Source of the DNA: Diphasiastrum complanatum
Lineage: Eukaryota > Streptophyta > Lycopodiopsida > Lycopodiales > Lycopodiaceae
Assembly: GCA_029204225.1 (NCBI GenBank)
Contig: CM055095.1
Coordinates: 32,863,732 to 32,923,731, forward strand
Reading direction: 5' to 3'
Length of the DNA stretch: 60,000 nucleotides
The position numbers and the translations under genes were made by a program. Under the pieces are notes generated by a model, which did no database searches, was not told where the DNA came from, and was given only the letters and a program-made list of their open reading frames with translations. Shown piece by piece: positions 23,101-35,100 of this stretch (position 1 is its first letter; each line of letters starts with the position of its first letter).

Positions 23101-26100
23101 GCACCCAGCACAGGAAAAGTGTGGATCTAGTTCACTTACGTAAAACCTGTGTAAAGCTGCTGCACTTAGACATTAGACTGAAGCTCACTCCTCGATGAGA
23201 AATGCGGCTTACTTTATTAACATGAAAGAAAGAAGGTACTTACGGCTCCCTTAAGCCTCAGATATGTCGTTTTTGTCACACGTCTGGATGAGTCCCCTAG
23301 GACTCTAGATTTTTTGTTTGGTTGCCCAGGTTGAGCTCCTTGAGCTCTGCATCGGCACTTAGATTCACCTCTGATGTAGAAGTTGCAGGCAATGTTGGCT
23401 CCATTTGACCTCGCATCAGCGTTTGTCACTGCTGGATGTCCTTCGTTAAAGAGGTGAGCTTTCGCTTGGTCACACAAGTTGAGCTCCTTGAGCTCTGCAA
23501 CGGCACTTGAATTCACCTTTGATGTAGAAACTGCAGGCAATGTTGGCTCCATTTGGTCCCGTGTCAGCTCGTTTGTCACTGTTGGCTGCCCTTCGTTAAA
23601 GAGGTGAATGAGATTGGGAGGGATGGTTGGCTCAGGTTCATTTGTGTCGTTCTTTTCTAGTTGGTCCCCTGGCACAGCTCTGACGACACAAGGTCTCCTG
23701 CCATTATATAATAACACAAGGTTAACCCCTTTTGCCAAGAAGGCCACCACATGTTCGTTAAACCAGCTTAATCCCAAAATAGCGTCGAAGGCATCCATCT
23801 TCAAGATTGTGATCGTTAGTCGATTCTTCCAGGTTCCCAGGGAAATTGGTAAGTTGGTTGCCAATCTACAAGTGGTCATTGTACCTTTCGCGGTCTCCAC
23901 ACAAATAGGAGTCACATTTTCTTCACATTGGATGTCCAATTCCCCTGTCAGTTTTTCTGACAAGTAGTTATGTGACGCCCCCAAGTCTACCATGAAGTAA
24001 ATGATCCTGCCTTGAATACAGCCTTTCAGGTACAATAACTTTGATCCTCTCACAGGAGTCGCCATGAGATGTTCACGATACGCCGCAAGTGCCCCTATCT
24101 GTTGTAAGGCATTCAGGTCAGACTCCGTCAAATCCATTTCTGGGTCCTCTTCATCATCCTGTTCACCAACTTCTTGATCAAATGCCTCTCTCTCCATCCT
24201 ATCAAATCCTTCAATGGCAGCCATGATTTGCTTGTTCAATGGTTTGGGGCATGACCTCCAAGAGTGACCTTGCTGATGACAGTTGAAGCAGCGCATGGAA
24301 CTGCCCACTGTTGGTGAGCTGTTGCTGTGACTAGCTAAAGGTCCAACATTGTTTCTTCTTTGGAACGTGTTCCCTACATTGTTGCCTTGGTTTCCAAACC
24401 CTGTTTTTGTTGGGAATTTGTTCACGCTACTCGAGGCTTGGTTGCCATTTGAAGCTGAGTCCCCCTTTGAAAAGAAGCTCGGACTCGGTCTGGATCCACT
24501 AAATACTCTTGTTGAGGTTGCGGGAGCAGCTGGTGCCAATATGCTCTCATAATCACAAACCATTTCAGCCGCCCGAATAGTTGAATTGAAATCATGGGGC
24601 ATGTAGCTGTCTATTGCACGCCGGGTCCAAGACTGCATTCCAGACAAGAGGTAATGAGTTTTGTCCGCCTCGGACATATTTTCAATAACCCATACACTCT
24701 GTCTGAATTTATCGAGGTACTCTCGCAATGACCCTTTCTGTTTGGGCCCTGATAATTCTGTCCTCAATCTCATGTGTGAATCCTTCGGTATGAACTCCTC
24801 TCGTAATGCGGTTTTGAATGCGTCCCATGTCTGGAAATGCATTCCTGCCATCCGGTACCAATTTGTAGTGTAGCCCTCAAAATATGTTAATGCCAAGTCC
24901 GTTCTTTCTTCCTCAGGAGTGTTCATCAGACGGAAGTAATGGTCCATGTGAAACAACCAATCTTCCACAATTCGAATGTCACGCTCTCCTTTGAAAGTAG
25001 GTGGTGCTTTTACTTTGGCAGTCTTCTTTGGGCCTTCTGTGTTTCACGCTCGTGGTTCTCTTGGTATCTGTGGAGGAGGTGCCACTACATTCCCTCTAGT
25101 TGCCTCCAACTCTTCAAACCTGGCTTCGAGCTGTGTTAGCCCGTCTCTCATTTGTCTAGCAAGGTTAAATTGAGTAAGGTTCATGGTTCGCAGGGATGTT
25201 TGCCATTCTTTCCTTTCTGTTTCTCTGTCCTTCTTCACCTCGCTAAGCATATCCGTCATTGCGCTTGATAAGTATTGCCGCATCTTCACTTCAAAGAGGT
25301 CTTGTTGCGCCTCTGGCAAGGGTTCGTCTCTTGGTGTAGGTTCAGAAGTGCCACCCATCTCTTCTTGGAGAGGCGCCACTGTGGAGTGCATACGCTCTTT
25401 CTTTCTTGACTTGGACCTGGTGCCATCTCGATGCATGCGGGAGCCGTATTCTCGAGCCAGCTCCTCTCCGTCCGTCAATGCTCGTAACTCATCAAGGTGG
25501 TCCTCCATTATAGTAAGAGGTGTACTTCCAACAGATTATTGCCTCAATCCTTTTTATTTTTGAAACTCTCCCTTCTGTCGGCCGGGCCCCACAGCTCTCT
25601 TTTCTTCTTTATTAAATCAGCTTCAATGAAAATATCCCCTCCTCAAACTTAGCACGCTCACATCACCTGAGAGCCAAGTAGGAACCAGGTCATTTGTGTC
25701 CAAGCAAGCACACAACAAATAGAACATACCAACCAAAGCAAACACAGAGTATCCCTCTCAAGCCACAAACCCGCCTGAGACCGGACGTAGGACCTTTGCC
25801 TAGCCGCGCCCACACAAATCTATCACAGAATTAACCCACGGGGAAACATCCATCCAACCATCCGTGCTTTCACCATTAAGTAGCACATTGCCTCAGTCAC
25901 GCCCCACCACTTTTTGGTTGATAGCCCTTATAGCTAAACGATCGGCAGCTATCCCGCACCGGCAGCTAACCACCCGTGCTTTACAGCCGAATTCGAGCAG
26001 CATCTCTGTATCAATGGTTAACCCGTACAGTTCGAATATGTCACCCCGCACCCCACAAGGCACAAACCGTGCTTTCACGTACCTAGGCAGCACTTTGCCT

Positions 26101-29100
26101 CATCTGTCCTACGTGCAGACGGCGCCAGGCCCGAACCGCGAGAACTGACCGTGCTTACACCTCAAGGGCAACACATTGACTCATCAAGTCCCCCGTTCTG
26201 CCGACCACCCCGACCGTGGACGCACCTGTGCTTACACTGTGGGCAGCACCTTGCGCAACGGTTGTCCTGACAAATCCCAAAACGTGGCCATCCCTGTGAG
26301 ACTTGCGTAGCTGACCGGCTAGTCGGCTATGATACCACATGCTGCGTCGGCGCCTCAAAGGGCGCTGGGACTTGAGCGGTTTCCCCAACACGCGCTTAAG
26401 TCTAACATTCATCCATCATGCACTTACGTAAAAGCCAACTCAGAAACGTAACAAGCTTATCCCAACCAACCCGAAAGCCAACTCAGAATCCGTCCCCAAA
26501 AGGTAACGAAAGGCAAAGACAAGCCACACATGAAACCCAAGGCATAGTGGTCGCCAAACTGACCAATTGGCATAGCGGCAAGCCCCATGTCGGTGACAAG
26601 AACCCTTAGGCGCCGACGACGCAAAAAGGTTGTAGTAAGGGTCCTTCCACTTGGACCAGTCCCGGAGGTGAAACCGAAATGGTAATCATCCCCAAGGATC
26701 AACTTTATTAGATTTGGAAGAGGTTACATTCATACATAGACTGACCGGTCTCGGGGCCACCAACACGTGCTGGGCATTGTGCCTGGCTCGTGCTGGTAGA
26801 GGGAGCTGAGACCTGGCGACTGGATTCCTGGCGCTGGTTGAGCTGCCCAAGTTTCTGTCTGTCGGACTTCCCCTATAATTTCGCTGTGATTCGGCGCACC
26901 CCCTCTGGTTTGAAACATAGTGCTTTCTGGTAAAGCACGCTTTTTAGGACTTAGTTTTTATTTTGCCGATTAAGCCTGGTAAGCCTGGCAGAATCAGTCT
27001 GGCTCCCGGACATGGGTCCCGGGAGCCGTCCCTGCGGCCGAATCAACTTGCTTTCCTGACTAGGCCATGGCTCGAGCTCCAGAGCTAGCTCATGACTTGT
27101 GACTACTTGACTGGCTCACCACAGGTCGGAGGCTCAGTCCTTGACATTCTAACTTGCTCTGGGACCTTAGAGAGTGTCACCCCTTAGAGTCTTACAGGGC
27201 ACACTGGGTGCACCCGAGTCAACTTTACAACACTAGGTGACAACTTATAACACTTCCCTGTCTTTAGGGTTTTTGATTCCTTTGGAATCCTAAGAAATAC
27301 CATATCTCCTTCCTCGAACTCTCTTGGCGTACGATCCAGATCAGCATATGTCTTTGCCCGATCCATCGCCGCTTTTACATTTTCCTTAGCTAACTCCAAC
27401 ATTTGTTGCATGTGAGTTAGAAATTCCATAGCACTAGGTGTCTTATGAGGCATACCTATAGTAACTGGACTGGCTGGTCTAAAACCATAATTTAGCTCAA
27501 AAGGACTCATCTTCGTAGATGCATTCTTTTTATCATTATAAGCAAACTCCAACAATGGTAGGTAACGTTCTCATTGCGTTTGCCTTTCACTCACATACGC
27601 CCTAGGCATGTCTTCCAAGGTTTGGTTAACTCTCTCAGTTTGCCCATCTGTTTTTTATCAGAACTACTCATTCCCAATTGCACCTCTAACTTCTCAAATA
27701 CTGCAGTCCAAAAATTGCCAATAAAACGAGAATCCCTATCAGACACAATGGATCTAGGTAATCCATGAAGTCTGAATACATGCTGTATAAACAAATCAGC
27801 CGTACCAGGTGCATCAATCTTATTACTAGTTGGGATAAAATGAGCCATTTTCTCATAGATACTGCTCCAGTGAACTTTGGAGGTTTTAAATCTTTGATAG
27901 TAGGTAGCTTTCTCTTTCAAAACCCCAACTCAGCTTCATGGCCCGTTGACAATGTCCTTTCTACTTCCATAGATGTACCACTGACTCTCTCAGGAACGCT
28001 AACCCCGTTACCTTTGAGTTGCTCCAAAATCAGCTTAAGAGTAGCTTCAATAGTATCCACCTTGGAACATACAGCATCTAATCTCTGTGAATCTTGACTG
28101 GTGTTGCTTGCGGATGCCATAGCAGAAAAATAGGTAGCAGAAACAAAGCAAAACCAAGCTCTCAGCACCTCAAATCACTACACATATAAGTTGCCCTGAA
28201 TTCCTAGAAGAACTGAATAGAATAGATCTCCTACAGCCAAGTTCTAACTACACATAGACTCTTCTTCTCCAAAAACCAGCAAACTAGGGTTTCAAACTGA
28301 CAATTGGCAAAAAAATATGGATGATCACCGAATCAGAAGGCAAAAAGCCTTACCCTACCAGCGACCTACCACAAGAAGCTTATTGCAACTGACAGATCTG
28401 AAAAATACTGAGTATTGAAGAAGTTACAAACAGATTTACAAATCCTATGTGGGCTGGGTTTTCACAAAAGCGAAGAGAATAATCAAGCCGCGTAGTAGAA
28501 AATGCTCAAAGGTTGCCAGAAGATCAGCAATCCACCATAGGGCTTCAATCTGCTATCTTATGGGCTCCAAACCTACCAACAGATCACCTACAGTAGGGCG
28601 CTGGCTCTCCAAGAATGCTCCAAACCCTAACTGAAGATGCCAAATCCCACACAAGTCTTGAAAGTAACTGCTCTGATACCAAATGTTGCACACAAGCTCA
28701 CAAACCTTAAGTAAATACACAGAATTACCCAGCAAATCTATCACTTTATTAATCTCAAGCAAATGTACATAGATCAACAAGCAAACATGAGAGCTCTGCT
28801 GCAAGTCTCCTCCCAACCATAATACCATAATCATAATGAGGAATGCCTGACAAGGCTCACCCTATATCCCCTCGAGCACTCCTTAACCCTGACGCATCCT
28901 AACGTCGACACATGGCAAACTCCATGCACAACCGACACTTGCCACTTGGCAGTACCCTGACACATAGGCAAGCTAGTAGGTGGACAGTCTGACATGTGTC
29001 ACTCATGCATTGGACCAAGTGTCCCAATGAGCATATGACACGTCCTGTTGACCCGTCCATTGATCATCTGACAAGTGTCACTCATACACTGGACCAAGTG

Positions 29101-32100
29101 TCCCAGTGAGCATGTGACACGTGTCACGTTGACCAGTAACCCTTCCTACTTTTTAGGAGGTCAGTCCAACAGACTCTCATGAGACCCAGTATCCCCTTGG
29201 CCATCTCGTATTTGGTCACTATAACAAATATTTACATTGCAATTTACAACTGTCTCCACAGGCCGGTGACTTAGCCATTTACAATTTGATAATTACAATT
29301 TACCATACATTGGGCAAAGGGATTCAAAGTACATGTGACATGGTATCTGTTTGAGAATCATAGTGAACACCCAACAAAGCTCTTGAGCGATTAATGTTGT
29401 GATTTGTGGTAGAGGAATTGTCATTAGCCTTGGGTGGTATCGGCTTCACCATCCAAGTAGAGGGATCCACCTTTACTGCCATTTTTTGGTTTTCAAATAT
29501 TATTCTGCTGGTCCCCCGGTTGTGTACCACTTGCATGAATCGCAACCAGGGTCGGTGGCCTAGCAAGATCAATATATGCAGAGGGTGTTTTTTGAATGTC
29601 CACTTTCCCGAATGTGATAACAAATTTACCCTGCAATCTTCACTGGTATGTTGTCTACCACTCTTTGGTCGCACACATGATTGATTAGCTAACTTGATTG
29701 AAAAGGCGGCAACTTTCAGGCCTTTTAGGCTCCAGTTTTCATATAGTGTAGTGGACATGAAGTATACACCCATTTCGCCATCAACTACTGCAGCTTCTTC
29801 CTCACATCAATTGTGCTTGTTGGTAAAGTGATATTATGTTTTCACTTTCCCAAGCTACTCCTATATTGAGCACATCATTGGCTTCCTCATAAAGGACGCT
29901 ATATAATGCAATGGTTCTTTTGCAGATGCGTTCGATTCAAAATTTAGTCAGATCGCTAACAAACTCTTTGTTGATTTGGTTTACTAGAGAGTTTCTTTTA
30001 GCAATGTCCATATCCACACTCGTAACAAAAGGGTATGTAAATTCCCTTTTTGGGACACTCAACCCCTGTGTCCTCCGCATCCATAACATCTGTACAGCCT
30101 TCCACCTTGGCGTTGTGGCTGCGCAACACACATGGAATAGATTTCATCAATGGTAGGATCAATGAATGGTTCATCTAGTCCATACCATTGTTCTATTTCA
30201 AGTTGCGGAAATAATTTTGGTTCTACTGCTACTAAATTAACCTAGGCTTGTTGAGGTTATTGGTGCCTGGTGGTGCTGGTAATGCCATTTGTTGCTAATG
30301 TGGGGCTGGTCCTAATCTTGGTGGTGCATTCAATGTACTTTGATGATAGGCGTATGAGGTATGAAATGGTAATCTCCTCTGTTGAGCAATTCGTTGGGTT
30401 GTATGGGCAATATGCCGTATCATGACAGGATGCATTGCACAAATGGCAATGTTGTTGATTCAGGTTGAGGACCGGACACTCATTTGATGTGTGGTTATGG
30501 GCAACAATGGGACACCAAACTTTGTCCCGTTGTCGGTACTGCTGTTGGCTTGATTCTAGCTGACGTGTTGCAGTGTTCTGGATTGCCTTAACTTTTGATC
30601 AAATCGCACGGTCAACTGCTCCATCTACTGCTTATGTAGTCTTTCTATATGCTCAATCAACGCTTCAGTGGAAAGGGCTGAAGCAAATGATGTTGATGTA
30701 GCAGAGGATTTAGAAGTTTGGTCAGATGTATAAGGTGTGGATTCGTGTGTGGATTCTTGATCAGATCTTCTATCCTCTTCCCTTATTGCATTTTCCATAG
30801 CTTCGTGCAAAGTCTGTTATTGTTCCCATCTTTTGACCTCTCTTTTGATGCTTTTGGGTAGTCTGGCTAAGAACCACATAATCGCTACGTGATTGGGAGT
30901 TAGCTCAGCACTGCACAAGGATCTTAGATGTTTGATCTGTTCGACATAATCTTGGACGCTTTCTCTTTCCCCATTTTGATCTTGTTGATAAGGATGAATG
31001 GATCCTCGAGAAACTTACGTGGCTTGAATCTGGTGATAAGGCCACTCTGACTACTACCTAGTCAATTCATTCTTGTGCAGACTCATTAAGAAACCAATCT
31101 TGAGCTGGTCCTATGAATGACATGGAAAACGGTTTGAATTTCTCAACTGAGTGGGTTTCTTCATAGATATGGAGGAATCTGAAAGGATCTGTGGATCCAT
31201 CGTATTGGGCATTTCTAGTCTAGGGGTCCTTTTCACTGTTTGCGAAGATACCGTCGGGGTGGGGATTGTCTGATCCATTGGATTCATTTGGATATGCTCT
31301 AGTTGTTGAATCTCTTCTTGGAAATTTGGTTGTGGATCTTGCCTTTTTGGTTCTAGTATCTTTCTAGATCTTAATCTCATTCATTGAACAAGGACTGTGG
31401 TTATTACAGGCGTAGAGTTCAGCAAATCTAAGTGAATCTTGGAGGAACTTATTGCTAATGTCAATTGGAAGTTTTTGATTTTAAGGCTCAGTTTGGTGTT
31501 TTTCTGAGATATCTTCCAACTGGTTGGGCCAAGGCACTTGAAATTTTGAATGATGATAGATCAAGCTATGTTTTATTGTCAACGATTTCTTCGAGGGTTT
31601 ATCTTGGCCGGGATAGGTCTGCGAGGGGTTTGAAGCTGCATGAATAGAGCTGTAGACAAAAATACCCCTTAGATACCCCTATGGTAGTCACTAACCTTCG
31701 TAGCTTCCTCAGATTACTATTTTTAGCAGGATGAATCTTGACGAGGGTTTTAAGAAGGTTTTCAGCAGACAAAAGATGTATCTTGGCAAGGGTTCTCTTT
31801 TTTTTGGAAAATTTTTGATACAGATCATATGTAACCTTTGCAGGACTGAGTTTTTTTGGAACTAACCGTGGTCTGTCATAAAGTCGTCTCTAAGCTAATT
31901 GCTTCAACAGGACTGGCAAGGGTTTGGTTGAAGAATATTGATCTGTGCGAGGGTTCTGAATGAACCTGGACGTCTGGAATATTAACAACCCTAGCAGGAG
32001 TTTACTTGAGAGCTATGCAAGGGTTTGTTAACGATTTTGAGCAACTTTGAGTTTTTGTTGATTTTTTTACGAACGAGTTTTGGATTGTTTGACTGCTTTT

Positions 32101-35100
32101 TAATAATTTCAACAAATCTACTGGGAACTAACCCTTGTAGGCTCTATAGGCAAATATGAGCTGGTGTGCAACTCTGCGAGAGTTGCTATCAAAGGGTTCT
32201 AGAGCTATTAGGACTGAGAGCTGGTTTCAGGCTGTTTTTTTGCAGAAAACTAGATTTTTTTGGCTTTTTCTCAATGTTCTGAGGTTTGATAAGGGAGATA
32301 GACTGAGATTCAGACCTCCCTTCCTCTGTTTATCCTTCCATAGTTTATGGCAAGAAATCACATACAAACACCCGCTTTCCACCATTCTAACACAATTCCC
32401 ACCAACCACATTGCAATCCTAACACTATATGCAAATATGGTGATGCACTAAATGCAATTAACCACCAAAAAGAAATGCTAAACATAGATAAAAATTGCTA
32501 GTACTCCTCAGCAACGGCACCAAAAAATGTTAGATGCCTAAGGCTACCTTCTTCCAAGGCCTCGCCCATCATGGGGGGTGGGCGCTCCCCTCAAATGGCT
32601 TATCTGTTATAAAACTCAGACGTCTAATATTTGGTCTTCCATAACTTCCCTTCTCTTTGAGATCTCATCAGTTATCTGCAACAGGGATATGTAGCAAACC
32701 TCTTATGAGGGCTACAGAAATATTCAGAGATAGTTGAGAGGTTCCATACTAGCCCAATTTAAACATGAATTACATCCTAATTCACATATAGATGACCTAG
32801 GAGTTTTTGAGAGTATGAGGATGGAGAAATTCAGAATCCAGTTGACCTCAAATATATGCAACAACAAAAAAAAAAGATTCAGATTCTGGTTGATGCCACA
32901 GTTCTTGTAGGGACTAAAAATTTATGATAATTTTCTAGTAGAAAATTTGTCACTCATCACATAAATGGCACTCATAGCAGTTATAGCTGTTGCAATGTTG
33001 CTCATGCACTATGACATCACCATAGATCTCTTCTTGAATAAGCCCAGATGTATTCATCCTGTTGACTCTGAACTAGTAAGGAAAATTGTGAGCAGGTCAT
33101 GCTTACCATTTTCTGTGAAACGTATATGATTGCTTTGCAGCTTTCTAGCCAGGTACAACTTTTCTTCAGGAGACATTATACTTGGACGTACTTTCTTTTG
33201 TTCATATACCATGGTTTATATGATAACATTAACGTACTTATCTGTCTAGTTATCTAACACTTTGTTTGCTTGGGACAATTTATATGTCTTTGTGCCTAAG
33301 GTTTTTATGCTAGCTTTCCAGGATTAACATTGTCAACTATGTGTGCCTGCTGTTTCTCTATTTTCTATTTTGACTCAATTGTGCATAGGATTTTTGTAGG
33401 CAAGTATACTCTTGGTAGATGGGATATTTTCTTCCATCCTATCTCTTCTATATTTGCATTTTCAGTTTTATTCCCTGAGAAAGAAACTCCAAGTAAAAAG
33501 TTTCAATCCACAACCTTTGTTGTACATACATTTCTTCATAGCATATCTTGAACTAGAAATTTTCTTATTCTTGCACTTTTCTCCTTGACATTTATCTTTG
33601 TTTCTTTATGCAGTCACTATTTTGCAGCAAATATCAATATATGTTATCGGTTTGATTATGCCAAAACTTAAGATCTTCAGCGTCATCCTGTTTCTGTGAA
33701 ATCAATAGATTCATAAACACAGTTAACCAGCCATTATGATGTCGTAACAAGTTTTTGCCTGTAATTTTTTCCAAGAAGAACTTTAAAGTCTCTTGAAGAT
33801 TGTAGTCCTGCAAAAAAATGGTCGGAAGGGTTATCACCAATCTGCTTAAAATGTTAAAGTTCTGGCCAATTGGGTTTCTTTTGAGACATTGTGTTCACAT
33901 TTTGAACTGTTGACTCGTGAGCTGTGTTTTTCTTATTAAAGCTTATTCGCCACATAGTGTATCCTATAGGTGAAGGAGCTGGCAACGGATAATGAGTACC
34001 AGATGAGGTTGAAGGATCTTGCGATGAATGAGCGAATAAAAGCTTTAAATGAAGCGTTTCAACACCAGATAGAAGAGAGTCATCTAAAGTATGATAAGAT
34101 GCTACAACAGAAGAATCAAGAGGTAATAAGATAGATGTGGAGAACAGTTGATATGTTACACTTGTGGTTTCTTTATTACTTTCATCGATATCTATTTCCC
34201 AGAGAAAATGAAATTGTCGTGGATTAATATATTAGTTTTTAGTTCTGACGTTGGTAAGGAAGTATCGGAATAAAATGTCATTGAATTTTCAAATCTGAAT
34301 GGTTACCAAGTTTGATAAGCAGACTGGTATTTATACGCATAATGCTTTGTGCTGAACTAGATTAGTTTTCAGTCAGAGTAATCTTGTTCAGTGGTTATCT
34401 AGTGGGGCATTTTCTTTGGTGCCAGGTGCATCTATATCGTAACTACATACAGATTGAATCAAGAAATTCTGAGTATAAACCTTCTCGGCTTTGGGCTTAT
34501 GTCTTACCTTTGGGCTCAACTTTTGACTTCTTTTGGTTCCACACCAATAGATGTTTTGAGCACAAATGAACTTTTCGGAGTAAGGCCACACGAAAAAGTA
34601 CTTTGTATATCATTTGATAGTTTAGAACCATTTCAGTTACATCCTATGCTAAGCTTGCAGTGATTACCTACCATCAGCTTACTGTCGGTGAGATCCTAGC
34701 CATAAAAATCCATAGTGACTGAGGTGATGTTGGCCAATTACAAAAGCCAGCTCTTTGTGAAATACTACCGCACAAAGCATCTTTGTAAACTGTAGTTGGC
34801 AAAGGAGGTCTTGTAGATTTGGGTTTTCATTGTGTCCATGCTTCAGGTAAGATAGATCGTCAGATGTGCAGCTTTTTTGGAAGTATTGGAATTTGTTTAA
34901 CTAAGTTCAGCCATGCTTTTGTTGCTTGTTTTTAGATAAGGATAGGGAACTTCTTCTTGCTTTTGAAAGCATAAGATTTTGTTTCCCAGGAAAGAGTAGC
35001 ATCTTAAGCATTTCATATGGGGTTGAAACTGTTTGGGACATTGTCCAAGTGCATCGGAAGTAGTCCTAATGGCAGTGATCTACTTTAATAGAGATTATCT

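Larger units (their letters stand above)
22014..27232 (-). mobile_element. Element B: non-autonomous gag-protease LTR element (TR-GAG type)
   Basis: LTRs at 22014-22929 and 26340-27232, exact duplication CTAGG (22009-22013 and 27233-27237), primer-binding site at 26328-26339 (TGGTATCATAGC on the minus strand) and polypurine tract at about 22930-22945. The 3.4-kb interior codes for gag and a protease-like domain only; no reverse transcriptase or integrase is present. Such gag-only elements are known in plants as TR-GAG and must be moved by a partner's enzymes. It is the youngest layer of the nest, since it cuts element A. Confidence 0.92.
20976..29340 (-). mobile_element. Chromodomain gypsy element A, full span including nested element B
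   Basis: LTRs at 20976-21644 and 28684-29340, 5-bp duplication TGGTA, primer-binding site GCTCTGATACCA at 28670-28681 and polypurine tract at about 21645-21660 (minus GAGGAGGGAAGGGA). The minus strand has a gag start (27917-28168) followed directly by integrase fragments (27233-27920, and 21661-22013 past the insertion) ending in a chromodomain (EYLVAWHGRPLSDATWE). Protease, reverse transcriptase and RNase H are deleted. Chromodomains are typical of chromoviruses. It was inserted into element C. Confidence 0.9.

Noticed and set aside
23217-24968. 583-codon frame as a host gene
   Set aside because: It has gag, zinc-knuckle and protease motifs and lies between two LTRs with a target duplication, so it belongs to element B.
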